Source of the DNA: Armatimonadota bacterium
GTDB lineage: Bacteria; Sysuimicrobiota; Sysuimicrobiia; Sysuimicrobiales; Humicultoraceae
Length of the DNA: 64,000 nt
Assembly: GCA_031459855.1 (NCBI GenBank)
Contig: JAVKHP010000001.1
Coordinates: forward strand, 478,059 to 542,058
Direction: 5' to 3'
In this document: one piece after another, positions 1-11,063 of the stretch
Position numbering within the stretch: the first letter of the stretch is position 1
How the letters are laid out: each line of letters starts with the position of its first letter
The notes under the pieces: generated by a model
Seen by the model: the letters and a program-made list of their open reading frames with translations, nothing else
Database searches by the model: none
Told to the model about the DNA's origin: nothing
Translations under genes and position numbers: made by a program

Positions 1-441
1 CGGGCGGCGCCCCAGCGCGCTGCGCCACAGGCCGTCGTAGACGACCCACCCCACCACCAGCAGGCCGACGCCGGCGGCCACCGCCTGCTGGGGACGCAAC
101 AGCGAAACGCCCGGTTCGACCATCAATGCCTCGGCGCTCGCGTAGTACACGACGACGAGAAGGAGGGCGCCCGACAGCCACGTCGTCGTGGCCTCGAGCC
201 AGAACCACCGCAAGCGCGGGGGCAGGCGCCCGGGGACCAGCAGGCGCTTCTCGAGCTGGTAGTACCCGCCCCCGTGCAGCAACCACGTCACACCGGTGAC
301 GTCGCGCCGGCCCTGGGGGTCGGGCGCCAGGTGGCTGTCGATCCACATGAACAACAGCGAGTCGCCGATCCACATGATGCCCGCGATCACGTGGATCCAG
401 CGCAGGACCGCGTGCAGCCACTCCTGCCAGTAGGGGTCCAC
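1..441 (-). CDS. PuuD-like urate oxidase membrane domain (partial)
   Basis: Reads from GTG at 441 off the left edge: 147 codons without a stop. The start lies 13 bp after the sucD stop and has no clear ribosome binding site, so coupled translation is likely. Seen in order: RWIHVIAGIMWIGDS, LLHGGGYYQLEK and EATTTWLSG, with hydrophobic stretches between. This order matches the N-terminal membrane domain of PuuD-type urate hydroxylases (Urate_ox_N/DUF989), which in characterised members is followed by a cytochrome c domain. That C-terminus is outside the window, so catalytic function is inferred. It is oddly placed at the end of a TCA operon. Confidence 0.7.
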   Translation of the reverse strand, partial: MDPYWQEWLHAVLRWIHVIAGIMWIGDSLLFMWIDSHLAPDPQGRRDVTGVTWLLHGGGYYQLEKRLLVPGRLPPRLRWFWLEATTTWLSGALLLVVVYYASAEALMVEPGVSLLRPQQAVAAGVGLLVVGWVVYDGLWRSALGRRP

Positions 442-453
442 AGGCTGGCGGGG

Positions 454-1326
454 TCAGGCGCGCAGCAACGCCGCCAGCGCCTCGGGCACGCGGCCCGGCA
501 GGTCCACGACCCGCACGCCGGCCGCCTCGAGCGCGGCCACCTTCGCCCCGGCCGTGCCCTCGCTGCCGGAGATGACGGCGCCGGCGTGACCCATGCGTTT
601 GCCCGGCGGCGCCGTGCGCCCGGCGACGTAGCCGACCACCGGCTTGCGCACCCGCGCCCGGATGTACGCCGCCGCTTCCTCCTCGGCCGACCCGCCGATC
701 TCGCCCACCAGCACGATCGCCTCGGTCTCGGGGTCCTCGTTGAACAGGGCCACGGCCTCCTGGAAGGAGAGGCCGACCACCGGGTCGCCGCCCAGGCCGA
801 GCGCCGTGCTCTGGCCGATGCCGGCGCGGGTCAGCCCCGCCACGATCTCGTAGGTGAGCGTGCCGCTGCGGGACACCAGGCCCACCCCGCCCGGCCGGAA
901 CAGGTGGTTGGGCATGATGCCGATCTTGCAGCGGCCGGGCGACGTCACCCCGGGGCCGTTGGGCCCGATCACCCGCACGCCCTGCGCGCGCGCCGCGGCG
1001 ACGATCTGGATCGTGTCGTGCACCGGGATGTGCTCGGTGATGATCACCACGGGGTCCAGGCGTGCGGCGATCGCTTCCAGCGCGGCGTCCTTGGCCGCCC
1101 GCGCCGGTACGAAGATGCACGACGCCGTGGCGCCGGTGTGCTCCACGGCCTCGGCCACCGTGTCGAAGACCGGCACGCCCGCCACCGTGGTCCCGCCCTT
1201 GCCCGGCGTCACGCCGGCGGTGACCCGCGTACCGAACTCCAGCATCCGCCGGGTGTGGAACTCGCCCTGGTAGCCCGTGATGCCCTGGACCACCACCCGG
1301 GTCTGCTCGTTCACCAGGATCGCCAT
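454..1326 (-). CDS. sucD: succinate-CoA ligase alpha subunit
   Basis: ADP/GDP-forming succinyl-CoA synthetase alpha chain, 290 residues, the usual family length. An N-terminal CoA-binding Rossmann region is followed by [12 protein letters not shown] and SRSGTLTYE, then the ligase half with the phosphohistidine motif [12 protein letters not shown] (His near residue 247). With SucC it interconverts succinyl-CoA and succinate with substrate-level phosphorylation. Unusually, it is separated from sucC by an unrelated 888-bp gene. A malate-CoA ligase (MtkB) role is a less likely alternative because the neighbours are TCA genes. Confidence 0.95.
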   Translation of the reverse strand: MAILVNEQTRVVVQGITGYQGEFHTRRMLEFGTRVTAGVTPGKGGTTVAGVPVFDTVAEAVEHTGATASCIFVPARAAKDAALEAIAARLDPVVIITEHIPVHDTIQIVAAARAQGVRVIGPNGPGVTSPGRCKIGIMPNHLFRPGGVGLVSRSGTLTYEIVAGLTRAGIGQSTALGLGGDPVVGLSFQEAVALFNEDPETEAIVLVGEIGGSAEEEAAAYIRARVRKPVVGYVAGRTAPPGKRMGHAGAVISGSEGTAGAKVAALEAAGVRVVDLPGRVPEALAALLRA

Positions 1327-1351
1327 TTGGGGCCTCCGTGTCGTCCTGGCG

Positions 1352-2239
1352 CTAGCGCGCCAGGGCTTCGCGGACGGGTCGGCCGTGCCAGTCCGCGGGG
1401 ATCGGCAGTCCCAGCGCCGCCAGCACCGTCGCCGCCGTGTCGTAGGTGACGACCTCGCGCGCGATCGTCACGCCACCGCGCGCTGCGCCGCCGAACGCCA
1501 GCCAGGGAATGGTGACGTCCTCGGGCCGATCGGTCCCGTGGGTCCGGCCGTGCCCGCCGTGATCGGCCGTGACCAGGAGCAGGCCGGTCTCCCCAGCCCC
1601 GGCGTCGTCCAGCGCGCGCAGCAGGCGCTCGATCAACGCGGGGATCCCCGCGACCACCTGGAGGTAGGCCGGGCTCATCCAGCCCGCGCGGTGCCCCGCG
1701 TCATCCGGATCGGCCACGTGCACGAACACCAGCGCGGGGCGCTGCTCGGCGACCACCGCCGCGGCCGAGGCCACGACGTCGGCCTGGCGGTACCGCGGGT
1801 AGACCAGGTGGCGTGCCACGGCCACGCTGCCCGGGGGTGTGAGCATCAGGAGCTTGGCCTTGGCGACCAGGGCCACCGCGCGTCGGCCCGCGCGCGTCAC
1901 CTCGGTGAAGACCGTGGCGCGCTCGAAGGAGGGCTGCCCGACCTGCCAGTCGTTGACCAGCACGCCGTGCACGCGCGGGGGAACCCCGGCGAGCATGGAG
2001 GCGTGCGCGGGCAACGTCAGGCTGGGCAGCGTCGTCTTCGCGGTCCACGAGATCGCACCCCGCGCGGCCAGCGCCGCGGGCATCGCCGCGCGCAGCGCGT
2101 CGGCCCGGGCACCGTCGAGGCTCAGCACCACCACGTGCCGCGCGGGCGCGGCCACCTGACCCCGGCCCGCGGGGGCCAGCGCCAGTGTCGCCAGCGCGAC
2201 GAGGACGACGACACGCGACGTCCGGGGCACCCGGACCAC
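1352..2239 (-). CDS. secreted alkaline phosphatase-superfamily phosphodiesterase
   Basis: 295 residues. GTG at 2239 follows the sucC TAG directly. Residues 1-30 form a signal peptide: basic start, hydrophobic core [16 protein letters not shown], Ala/Gly cleavage region. The mature protein opens with [12 protein letters not shown], then [16 protein letters not shown] containing the candidate Thr nucleophile, and later VTADHGGHG with Asp/His metal ligands. This is the pattern of type I phosphodiesterase/nucleotide pyrophosphatases. It should act outside the membrane on a phosphoester; the substrate is unknown. Its location between sucC and sucD is abnormal. Confidence 0.75.
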   Translation of the reverse strand: MVRVPRTSRVVVLVALATLALAPAGRGQVAAPARHVVVLSLDGARADALRAAMPAALAARGAISWTAKTTLPSLTLPAHASMLAGVPPRVHGVLVNDWQVGQPSFERATVFTEVTRAGRRAVALVAKAKLLMLTPPGSVAVARHLVYPRYRQADVVASAAAVVAEQRPALVFVHVADPDDAGHRAGWMSPAYLQVVAGIPALIERLLRALDDAGAGETGLLLVTADHGGHGRTHGTDRPEDVTIPWLAFGGAARGGVTIAREVVTYDTAATVLAALGLPIPADWHGRPVREALAR

Positions 2240-3346
2240 CTACGGCTGCGCTGCCAGCCGCACGGCCTCGCGGGCTGCCGCCTCGGGGTCGACGTGCGCG
2301 TGCACGCCGGCGGCCTGCAGGATCCTGCGCCCCTCGTCCTCGTTGGTGCCCGTCAGGCGCACGCTCATGGGCACGGCCGGGGGGCGTGCTGCGATGGCGC
2401 GGGCGATGTCGTCGCACCGCGTGATCCCGCCGAAGATGTTGACCAGCAACGCCCGGACCCCGGGCTTGCGCAGCGCGATGTCCATGGCCGCCGCCATGTT
2501 CTCGGTGGTGGCGCCGCCGCCGACGTCCAGGAAGTTGGCGGGCCGACCGCCGAAGTGGGCCAGCATGTCCAGCGTGGCCATCACGAGGCCCGCGCCGTTC
2601 CCGATGACCGCGATGTCGCCGTCAAGTTCGACGTAGGCCAGGTCCTGGGCCCGGGCGGCCGCTTCCAGCGCGGTGAGCTCCTCGTTGCGCGGCAGGTCGG
2701 GGTGCCGGTCGACGGCGTTGTCGTCGATGACGACCTTGGCGTCGATCGCCAGCAGCCCCTCGCCCACCACGGCCAGCGGGTTGATCTCCGCGAGCTCCGC
2801 GTCCATCTCGTGGCACAGGCGCCACAGGGCGGTGGCGATGCCGGCGAACTGCAGCAGCACCCTGCCGCGCAGGTCCAGCCGCCGTCCCAGCTCGCGGGCC
2901 GCGAAGGGCGGAAAGCCCATCCAGGGGTCGACGTGGCGCTTGACGATCCGGTCGGGCGCCGTGCGGGCGACTTCTTCGATGTCCACCCCGCCGGCCGCCG
3001 ACCCGATGGCCACCATCTGCCGGGCGCTGCGGTCCACGGTGAAGGCCAGGTAGTACTCGGCGGCGATGTCGACCGCTTCGGCTACCAGGAGCCGACGCAC
3101 CCGCTCGCCCTTGATCTCCATCCCGAGGATCTGCTCGGCCCGCTGGCGCGCCTCGGCGGGGGTCGCGGCCAGCTGGATGCCCCCGGCCTTGCCGCGGCCG
3201 CCCACCAGCACCTGGGCCTTCACCACCACGGGGTAGGTCAGCGCCACCTCGTCCACCTGCTCGGGCCGCTCGATGACGACTCCGCGCTGCACCGGGATCC
3301 CGTAGGCACGGAAGAGCTCCTTCGCCTGATACTCGTGGAGTTTCAT
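2240..3346 (-). CDS. sucC: succinate-CoA ligase beta subunit
   Basis: 368 residues. Starts MKLHEYQAKELFRAYGIPV, the hallmark N-terminus of the ATP-grasp beta chain; later KAQVLVGGRGKAGG (nucleotide loop), EINPLAVV and DVGGGATTENMA, and a C-terminal ligase domain with NIFGGITRCD. It pairs with SucD. GAGGG lies 6 nt upstream of ATG 3346. First gene of a minus-strand run sucC-phosphodiesterase-sucD-puuD-like. Confidence 0.95.
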   Translation of the reverse strand: MKLHEYQAKELFRAYGIPVQRGVVIERPEQVDEVALTYPVVVKAQVLVGGRGKAGGIQLAATPAEARQRAEQILGMEIKGERVRRLLVAEAVDIAAEYYLAFTVDRSARQMVAIGSAAGGVDIEEVARTAPDRIVKRHVDPWMGFPPFAARELGRRLDLRGRVLLQFAGIATALWRLCHEMDAELAEINPLAVVGEGLLAIDAKVVIDDNAVDRHPDLPRNEELTALEAAARAQDLAYVELDGDIAVIGNGAGLVMATLDMLAHFGGRPANFLDVGGGATTENMAAAMDIALRKPGVRALLVNIFGGITRCDDIARAIAARPPAVPMSVRLTGTNEDEGRRILQAAGVHAHVDPEAAAREAVRLAAQP

Positions 3347-3494
3347 GCACGCCCTCTGTGCACGCCCGCCCGATTGCGGCCCCTGGGACGCGCCCTCTCG
3401 CGTCCCGGTCGCGTGAGCGGACCCTCAGGACGCGCACACACGCTCAGCCCCATCCCGGCGACCGGACGCCGCCAGCGGACAGCCCGTGGGCAGG

Positions 3495-3716
3495 TTAGTG
3501 GACGTGCGCCCCCTGGAGCCGGCAGCAGCCCGGCCCGCAGGGCTCGACGGTCCCGGCGCGCGCGGTGGCAGCGGTCCGTCCCACCGCGAACGTGGAGACC
3601 AGCCGACGCGTCGGCGCGCCGCACGCCGCGCACGCCTGCGCGTCGGCCTCGCTGACGCCCACCAGGCGCTCGAACCGGTGGCCGCACTGCGGGCAGTGGT
3701 ATTCGTAGATCGGCAT
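3495..3716 (-). CDS. FmdB-type zinc ribbon protein
   Basis: 73 residues from ATG 3716, chosen over an in-frame ATG at 3740 because AGGGGGGAA precedes it and family members begin MPIYEYHC. Two CxxC pairs, CPQCG (about residue 8) and CAACG (about residue 29), build one zinc ribbon. The tail is Cys/His rich (CGPGCC). FmdB-family proteins are annotated as regulatory, but the function is mostly unknown. Confidence 0.85.
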   Translation of the reverse strand: MPIYEYHCPQCGHRFERLVGVSEADAQACAACGAPTRRLVSTFAVGRTAATARAGTVEPCGPGCCRLQGAHVH

Positions 3717-3822
3717 CGCGTTCCCCCCTGTCTTCCACATCGGTACATACCCGGCCCGTCCCGCTGCGCCCGCGCCCCGGCGTCGCGCCAGGCGTCCACG
3801 CGGAGGAGCCGCGGGTGACGCC

Positions 3823-4755
3823 CTAGACCCTCAATGCCGCCAGCATCTCGCGCACGGCCGCCACCGAGGCCCGAAACGCCTTCCACTCGGCGTCGTCCAG
3901 GGGGATCTCGACGATGCGCTCGACCCCCCGGGCCCCCAGGATCACCGGCACGCCCACGCAGACGTCACGCTCCCTGTACTCCCCGTCGAGGTAGACGCAA
4001 CAGGGGATGAGCCGGCGGGCGTCGCGCAGAATGGCCTCGACCATCTCGCAGATGGCCGCGCCCGGCGCGGTGAAGGCGCTGGCCTTCATCAGCTCGGTGA
4101 TCTCGGCGCCGCCCCGTCGGGTCCGGGCCACCACCGCCTCGAGGTCGGCCGGGGACAGGAAGTGCGAGACCGGAATGCCCCGCACCGTGGCGTACCGCGG
4201 CAGCGGCACCATGTCCTTGTCGGTGTGCGCGCCGATGACCAGGGCGTGGACGTCGTCGGGCGCCACGCCCACCGCCTGCGCCAGGAACGTGCGAAACCGG
4301 GTCGAGTCCAGGGCGCCCGACTCGCCGATCACCCGGTGGCGCGGCAGCCCCGCGGCCTTGTAGGTCAGGTAGGTGATGGCGTCCAGCGGGTTGGTGACGA
4401 CCAGCAGGATCGCGTCGGGCGAGGTGCGCGTGACCTGCTCCACGACGCCGCGCACGATACCGGCGTTGGTGTCGATCAGCTGCTCGCGGGTCATCCCGGG
4501 CTTGCGCGCCACCCCGGCGGTGATCACCACCACCGCCGAGCCCGCTGTGGCCGCGTAGTCGTTGGTGCCCGTCACCTGGACGTTGAAGCCGGCGATGGGC
4601 CCCGCCTGCTGCAGGTCCAGGGCCTTCCCCTGGGGCAGGCCCTCGATGATGTCCACCAGCACCACGTCGGCCAGCTGCCGGCTGGCGATCCAGTGCGCCG
4701 CCGCGGTCCCGACCGTGCCGGCGCCGATGATGGAGACTTTCGGTCGCGCGGGCAT
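3823..4755 (-). CDS. mdh: malate dehydrogenase (NAD-dependent)
   Basis: 310 residues, LDH-like malate dehydrogenase: malate + NAD = oxaloacetate + NADH. Seen: dinucleotide fold VSIIGAGTVGTAAAH at the N-terminus; ARKPGMTREQL carrying the two substrate arginines that favour oxaloacetate over pyruvate; VVTNPLDAITY; and STRFRTFLA with the third Arg. The catalytic loop reads GAHTDKDMVPL. His is kept, but the usual G-D after it is replaced by T-D-K and the loop is longer. Lies 12 bp downstream of icd and was probably co-transcribed. Confidence 0.93.
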   Translation of the reverse strand: MPARPKVSIIGAGTVGTAAAHWIASRQLADVVLVDIIEGLPQGKALDLQQAGPIAGFNVQVTGTNDYAATAGSAVVVITAGVARKPGMTREQLIDTNAGIVRGVVEQVTRTSPDAILLVVTNPLDAITYLTYKAAGLPRHRVIGESGALDSTRFRTFLAQAVGVAPDDVHALVIGAHTDKDMVPLPRYATVRGIPVSHFLSPADLEAVVARTRRGGAEITELMKASAFTAPGAAICEMVEAILRDARRLIPCCVYLDGEYRERDVCVGVPVILGARGVERIVEIPLDDAEWKAFRASVAAVREMLAALRV

Positions 4756-4767
4756 CGTCAGCCCCCT

Positions 4768-6015
4768 CTACGGCATGTTGTCGATCACGGCAGTGGCGAA
4801 CTCGCTGGTCTTCACTTCCCGGGCCCCGTCCATCAGCCGGGCCAGGTCGTACGTGACGATCTTCTGCCGGAACGTCCGCTCCATCCCCCGGACGATCAGG
4901 TCGGCGGCCTCCTGCCAGCCCAGGTACTCCAGCATCATGACCCCCGACAGCGTCAGCGACCCGGGGTTCACCTTGTCCAGGTTGGCGTACTTCGGCGCGG
5001 TCCCGTGGGTGGCCTCGAAGATGGCGTGGGCGTCCCCCACGTTGGCGCCGGGCGCCATGCCGATGCCGCCGACCTGCGCGGCCACCGCGTCGGAGAGGTA
5101 GTCACCGTTCAGGTTGCCCGTGGCGATGACGTCGAGGTCCTGGGGCCGCGTCAGCACGTGCTGGAACGTGACGTCGGCGATGTAGTCCTGGAGCAGGATC
5201 TTGCCCGCCGGCACCCGCCCGCCGTGCACCTGCTGGACCTCGTCCCAGGTGACGGTGACGTCACCGAACTCCTCCTTGGCCACTTCGTACCCCCACTTGG
5301 CGAAGGCCCCTTCGGTGTACTTCTGGATGTTCCCCTTGTGGACGAAGGTGACGCTGCGGCGCTTGCGCGTCACCGCGTACTGGAGCGCCTTGCGCACCAG
5401 GCGCTTGGTTCCGAACGGGCTCATGGGCTTGAGGCCGACGCCGGAGTCCGGCCGCACCTTCCACCCGAACTCCCTGGCGACGAAGTCGATGAGCTTGCGG
5501 GCTTCGGGCGATCCTGAGGGCCACTCGTACCCGACGTAGATGTCCTCGGAGTTCTCGCGGAAGATCACCATGTCCACCAGGTCGGGCCGCTTGACCGGAC
5601 TGGGCACCCCCTCGAACCACCGGACCGGCCGAATGCAGCAGTACAGGTCCAGCAGCTGGCGCAGGGCCACGTTCAGGCTGCGGAAGCCGCCCCCGATGGG
5701 TGTGGTGAGCGGTCCCTTGATCCCCACGACGTAGTACTGGAACGCCCGCAGGGTGTCCTCGGGCAGCCAGGTCTTGAAGGTCGCGAACGCCTTCTCCCCG
5801 GCGAAGACCTCGAACCAGACGATCCGGCGTCGGCCGCCGTAGGCCTTGCGCACCGCGGCCTCGAAGATCCGGCTGGCCGCCCGCCAGATGTCCGGCCCCG
5901 TACCGTCCCCCTCGATGTACGGGATGATCGGCTGGTCGGGCACCACGAGGCGCCCGTCGATGACCTCGATACGTTGTCCCTCCGCGGGAGGCGTGAACAG
6001 TTCCAGCTGGAGCAT
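4768..6015 (-). CDS. icd: isocitrate dehydrogenase (NADP-type)
   Basis: 415 residues, the length of E. coli-type Icd. Key motifs: [31 protein letters not shown] with the phosphorylatable/substrate serine, [29 protein letters not shown] (catalytic Arg/Tyr region), [26 protein letters not shown] (metal Asp region) and [11 protein letters not shown] (cofactor loop). Converts isocitrate to 2-oxoglutarate. The first gene of the icd-mdh unit, divergent from sdhC across 186 bp. Confidence 0.95.
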   Translation of the reverse strand: MLQLELFTPPAEGQRIEVIDGRLVVPDQPIIPYIEGDGTGPDIWRAASRIFEAAVRKAYGGRRRIVWFEVFAGEKAFATFKTWLPEDTLRAFQYYVVGIKGPLTTPIGGGFRSLNVALRQLLDLYCCIRPVRWFEGVPSPVKRPDLVDMVIFRENSEDIYVGYEWPSGSPEARKLIDFVAREFGWKVRPDSGVGLKPMSPFGTKRLVRKALQYAVTRKRRSVTFVHKGNIQKYTEGAFAKWGYEVAKEEFGDVTVTWDEVQQVHGGRVPAGKILLQDYIADVTFQHVLTRPQDLDVIATGNLNGDYLSDAVAAQVGGIGMAPGANVGDAHAIFEATHGTAPKYANLDKVNPGSLTLSGVMMLEYLGWQEAADLIVRGMERTFRQKIVTYDLARLMDGAREVKTSEFATAVIDNMP

Positions 6016-6201
6016 ACGTCACCGTCCTCTGGCGCCGTGCCGGCGTGGGCGATCTCGGTGGGAACGTCCCGCTTCACTGTACCCCAACGGTCCGGGGCGT
6101 TCAAGGCGCGCGCCTGTGGCGGCGTCGCGCCCGCATGACAGGAGCGGTGCGCGCCGATCCCGAATGTTCACCTCGCACACTCTGGACGACGGGAGGGTCC
6201 T
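6016..6201. promoter_or_regulatory. divergent control region icd / sdhC
   Basis: 186-bp gap between divergently transcribed TCA units, so it must hold promoters for both. A GGGAGGG ribosome binding site precedes GTG 6202. No convincing -35/-10 pair or operator was recognised by eye; the sequence is too GC-rich. Confidence 0.45.
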
Positions 6202-6558
6202 GTGTACCGTGGGTCGCCAGGCATGCTCGCCTGGATCCTGCACCGCATCACCGGCGTCGCCGTGCTCCTCTTCCTCTTCGCCCACATCGTGGAGACGTCG
6301 ATGCTCGGGCTCGGGCCCGAGGCCTACAACAGGACGCTGGAGCTCTACCGGCAGCCGTGGTTCAAGCCCCTGGAGTTCCTGCTGGTGGCCGCGGTGCTCT
6401 ACCACGCCGGGAACGGCATCGTGGTCATGATCCTCGACTTCTGGCCGGCCGCGGCCCGCGCCTACCGCCGCATCTTCTGGATCGGCGCGGGAGCCTACGT
6501 CCTGGTGCTGCTCCCGGTCGCCTACCTGATGCTCGGCAAGGTGGTGGGGCTCCGGTGA
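6202..6558 (+). CDS. sdhC: succinate dehydrogenase cytochrome b subunit
   Basis: 118 residues with three hydrophobic helices, the SdhC anchor fold. WILHRITGVAVLLFLFAHI carries the conserved SxxHRxTG-like quinone/heme motif, and a second His sits in VLYHAGNGIVVM. Starts at GTG after GGGAGGG. Overlaps sdhD by 4 bp (GTGA). Its catalytic partners sdhAB lie 5.8 kb downstream, beyond fumC and frdABCD. Confidence 0.9.
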   Translation: MYRGSPGMLAWILHRITGVAVLLFLFAHIVETSMLGLGPEAYNRTLELYRQPWFKPLEFLLVAAVLYHAGNGIVVMILDFWPAAARAYRRIFWIGAGAYVLVLLPVAYLMLGKVVGLR

Positions 6559-6944
6559 ACGCGCGCCCGCTTGCCCGTGGCGTCCGGCCCGCCGGTGGCC
6601 TGCCGCTGGTCCTGTGGTTCTACATGCGCCTCTCGGCCGTGGCGATGCTGGGGCTGGTCGTCGGCCACCTGTACATCATGCACGTCGTCAACTCCACCGA
6701 CGTCATCGACTTCGCGTTCGTGGCCCAGCGCTTCCGCGGCCCGTTCTGGCGGGCCTACGACCTGCTCATCCTCGTCTTCGCCCTCTCCCACGGGTTGATC
6801 GGCCTGCGGGGGATCCTCGACGACTACGTGCACCACCGCGGGTGGCGCGTGGCGGCCGAGATCGCGCTGTGGATCGTGGGCGCGGCCTTCGCCGGACTGG
6901 GCGCGCTGGTGCTCTTTACGGTGCAGTTCCCGCCCGGCACCTGA
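6555..6944 (+). CDS. sdhD: succinate dehydrogenase membrane anchor
   Basis: 129 residues from GTG 6555 overlapping the sdhC stop. Three transmembrane segments: RLSAVAMLGLVVGHLYIM, LLILVFALSHGLIGLRGI and a last one ending LGALVLFTVQF. His residues in GHLYIMH and SHGLIGLR are candidates for axial heme ligation. Forms the quinone-reducing base of Sdh with SdhC. Confidence 0.88.
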   Translation: MNARPLARGVRPAGGLPLVLWFYMRLSAVAMLGLVVGHLYIMHVVNSTDVIDFAFVAQRFRGPFWRAYDLLILVFALSHGLIGLRGILDDYVHHRGWRVAAEIALWIVGAAFAGLGALVLFTVQFPPGT

Positions 6945-6986
6945 GCCCGCACCCTGTCGGTCGGGAGATCGGGGAGGAGAGTTACC

Positions 6987-8408
<1,422 letters not shown>

Positions 8409-8498
8409 CCGCGGACCGGCAGGGCGGGCCGCGCCGGGCGCCGAACCCCGGCCGGCAGACAGACGCACGCGCGGGACGGACCGTGGGGGGCCCGGGGC

Positions 8499-10241
8499 GT
8501 GATCGAACGCGAGCACGACGTGCTCATCGTCGGCGGCGGGGGCGCCGGGCTGCGGGCGGCCATCGCCGTGGCCGAACGCGACCCGCGGCTCGACGTGGCC
8601 ATCGTCTCCAAGGTCTACCCCATGCGCAGCCACACCGTCGCGGCCGAGGGCGGCGCCGCGGCGGTGATCAAGCCCAACGACTCCCTCGACGCCCACATCG
8701 AGGACACCATCGCGGGCGCCGACTGGCTGGCCGACCAGGATGCCGTCGAGGTCTTCGTGCGAGAGGCGCCCCGCGAGATGGTGCAGCTGGAGCACTGGGG
8801 CTGCCCGTGGAGCCGGGCGCCCGACGGGACGGTCGCGGTACGCCCCTTCGGCGGGATGCGGATCGCGCGGACGTGGTTCGCGGCCGACAAGACCGGCTTC
8901 CATATGTTGCACACCCTCTTCCAGACCGCCCTCAAGTACGCGTCGATCACCTGGTACCACGAGTGGTTCGTCACCCGCCTGCTGGTGGAGGACGGCCGCT
9001 GCCAGGGCGTCACCGCCCTCGAGCTGCGGACGGGGCGGCTCCACCTGATCGCCGCCCGCGCGGTGATCCTCTGCACCGGCGGGGCGGGGCGTATCTACCC
9101 GTTCACCACCAACGGGGCCATCTGCACCGGCGACGGCATGGCGCTGGCCTACCGGGCGGGCGTCCCGCTCAAGGACATGGAGTTCGTCCAGTACCACCCC
9201 ACCGGGCTGCCGCCCACGGGCATTCTCATCACCGAGGCTGCCCGTGCGGAAGGGGGCGTGCTGATCAACAAGGACGGCTACCGGTACCTGCAGGACTACG
9301 GCCTGGGGCCGGCTGAGCCGTGGCCGCGGCTGCGGGCCATGGAGATGGGGCCCCGGGACCGCCTCTCGCAGGCGTTCGTACACGAGGTGCGCAAGGGCCG
9401 CACGGTGCGCGGCCCCTACGGCGACGTGGTGCACCTCGACCTGCGCCATCTCGGCGAGGCCACGATCCGCGAGCGGCTCCCCTTCGTGCGCGAGCTGTGC
9501 CTCCACTACGCCGGGCTCGACCCCGCCCGCGAGCTGATCCCGGTGCGACCCGTGGTGCACTACATGATGGGCGGCGTGGACACCGACGTCTCCGGGGCCA
9601 CGCCCCTGCCGGGGTTGTTCGCCGCCGGCGAGTGCGCCTGCGTCAGCATCAACGGCGCCAACCGCCTGGGGTCGAACTCGCTGCCCGAGCTGCTGGTGTT
9701 CGGCGCCCGCGCCGGTGCTGCTGCCGCTGCCTTCGCGCTGGAGCACCGCGACCTGCGGCTGTCGGCGCTGGCGGCGCAGGCGCGCGACGAGGAGGAACGC
9801 CTGGCCCGCCGGTTCCGGCGTGCCGCCGCGGGCAGCGAACGGCTGAGCCGGCTGCGGGCTGTGCTCACCCAGACCATGGAGGAGGGCTGCGGCATCTACC
9901 GCGACGCCGCAGGCCTGCGGGCAGCCTGCGCGACGCTGGCCGACCTGCGGGCGCGCTGCACGCGCGTCGCCCTCGACGACCCCTCGCACGTGTACAACAC
10001 CGAGCTCGTGGCGGCCCTGGAGTTCAACTTCATGCTGGACGTGGCCGAGGCCGTGGCGCACTCGGCACTGGCCCGGGAGGAGTCCCGGGGCTCGCACCAG
10101 CGCACCGACTTCCCCCGGCGCGACGATGCGCGGTTCCTCAAGCACACCCTGGCCTTTGCCACCGACGGCCCCCCGCGGATCGCCTACCGCGACGTGGTGA
10201 TCACGCGCTGGCCGCCGGCCGAGCGGGTCTACGGCGGGTAA
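8499..10241 (+). CDS. frdA: fumarate reductase/succinate dehydrogenase flavoprotein (Frd-type)
   Basis: 580 residues, GTG start. FAD fold [28 protein letters not shown] with the His expected to bind FAD covalently (about residue 47) and in the form typical of Frd/menaquinone-linked enzymes; active-site region [22 protein letters not shown]-terminal [19 protein letters not shown] and REESRGSH. The downstream Fe-S protein and FrdC/FrdD-like anchors identify a four-subunit quinol:fumarate reductase. Direction in vivo (fumarate reduction or succinate oxidation) cannot be read from sequence. Confidence 0.9.
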   Translation: MIEREHDVLIVGGGGAGLRAAIAVAERDPRLDVAIVSKVYPMRSHTVAAEGGAAAVIKPNDSLDAHIEDTIAGADWLADQDAVEVFVREAPREMVQLEHWGCPWSRAPDGTVAVRPFGGMRIARTWFAADKTGFHMLHTLFQTALKYASITWYHEWFVTRLLVEDGRCQGVTALELRTGRLHLIAARAVILCTGGAGRIYPFTTNGAICTGDGMALAYRAGVPLKDMEFVQYHPTGLPPTGILITEAARAEGGVLINKDGYRYLQDYGLGPAEPWPRLRAMEMGPRDRLSQAFVHEVRKGRTVRGPYGDVVHLDLRHLGEATIRERLPFVRELCLHYAGLDPARELIPVRPVVHYMMGGVDTDVSGATPLPGLFAAGECACVSINGANRLGSNSLPELLVFGARAGAAAAAFALEHRDLRLSALAAQARDEEERLARRFRRAAAGSERLSRLRAVLTQTMEEGCGIYRDAAGLRAACATLADLRARCTRVALDDPSHVYNTELVAALEFNFMLDVAEAVAHSALAREESRGSHQRTDFPRRDDARFLKHTLAFATDGPPRIAYRDVVITRWPPAERVYGG

Positions 10242-10244
10242 CCC

Positions 10245-10988
10245 ATGGCCGAGCCCACGATCACCCTGGAGGTCTGGCGCTACCACCCGGAGCAGGAGGC
10301 GGCGCCGCGGTTCCAGCCCTACCAGGTCCCCTACCGGCCCGACTGGGTCGTGCTGGACGCCCTGAACTACATCAAGGACCACCTGGACGGCAGCGTGGCG
10401 TACCGCTGGTCGTGCCGCATGGGCGTCTGCGGCTCGTGCGGCATGACCATCAACGGGGTCCCGCGGCTGTCGTGCGCCGCCTTCCTGAAGGAGTACTACC
10501 CCCGTCCCGTCCGGGTCGAGCCGCTGGCCAACTTCCCCGTCGAGCGCGACCTGATCGTGGACCTCACCGACTTCCTGGAGAAGCTGCCAGCGGTGCGGCC
10601 CTGGATCATCCGGCGCGACGCGGGGCCTCCCGACGCCGAGTTCCGCCAGACGCCCGAGGAACTCGAGACCTACCGGCAGTTCAGCATGTGCATCAACTGC
10701 CTGCTGTGCTACGCGGCGTGCCCGGTCTACGCCCTGGAACCGCGCTTCCTCGGGCCCGCAGCGCTGGCCCTGGCGGCCCGCTACACCCTCGATTCGCGCG
10801 ACCAGGGCCGCGCCGAGCGCCACCCGGTGGTGGCGGGCCCCGATGGGGTCTGGGACTGCACCTTGGTGGGCGAGTGCACCACGGTCTGTCCCAAGGACGT
10901 GGACCCCGCCGGCGCCATCCAGCGCCTGAAGCTGGCCAGCGCGCTGGCCTGGCTGCGCGACGTCGTGCTGCCGTGGGGACGCCGGTGA
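10245..10988 (+). CDS. frdB: fumarate reductase iron-sulfur subunit
   Basis: 247 residues. Electron relay from FrdA to quinol. Three cluster motifs are visible: [2Fe-2S] [15 protein letters not shown] with the distal Cys in [20 protein letters not shown] ([4Fe-4S]); and [17 protein letters not shown] ([3Fe-4S] with the final CP). Begins 3 nt after frdA and overlaps the following GTG by 4 bp. Confidence 0.93.
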   Translation: MAEPTITLEVWRYHPEQEAAPRFQPYQVPYRPDWVVLDALNYIKDHLDGSVAYRWSCRMGVCGSCGMTINGVPRLSCAAFLKEYYPRPVRVEPLANFPVERDLIVDLTDFLEKLPAVRPWIIRRDAGPPDAEFRQTPEELETYRQFSMCINCLLCYAACPVYALEPRFLGPAALALAARYTLDSRDQGRAERHPVVAGPDGVWDCTLVGECTTVCPKDVDPAGAIQRLKLASALAWLRDVVLPWGRR

Positions 10989-11063
10989 GCGCCGGGGACC
11001 CGCGGCCCTATCGGCGTCCGCCGCACTTCGCCTGGTGGTGGGGCCACCGCGCACACCCTCTTC
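10985..11063 (+). other. frame-shifted N-terminal coding of frdC
   Basis: GTG 10985 overlaps the frdB stop (GTGA) and opens a frame reading [19 protein letters not shown], the expected N-terminus of FrdC, which in E. coli has RP followed by WW ahead of the LRE motif. The homology then jumps by one base to the frame used from 11064 (FVARELTSIF). Removing one G from the GGGG run at 11040-11043 would fuse the two parts. Either a real frameshift or a homopolymer sequencing error. Confidence 0.6.
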
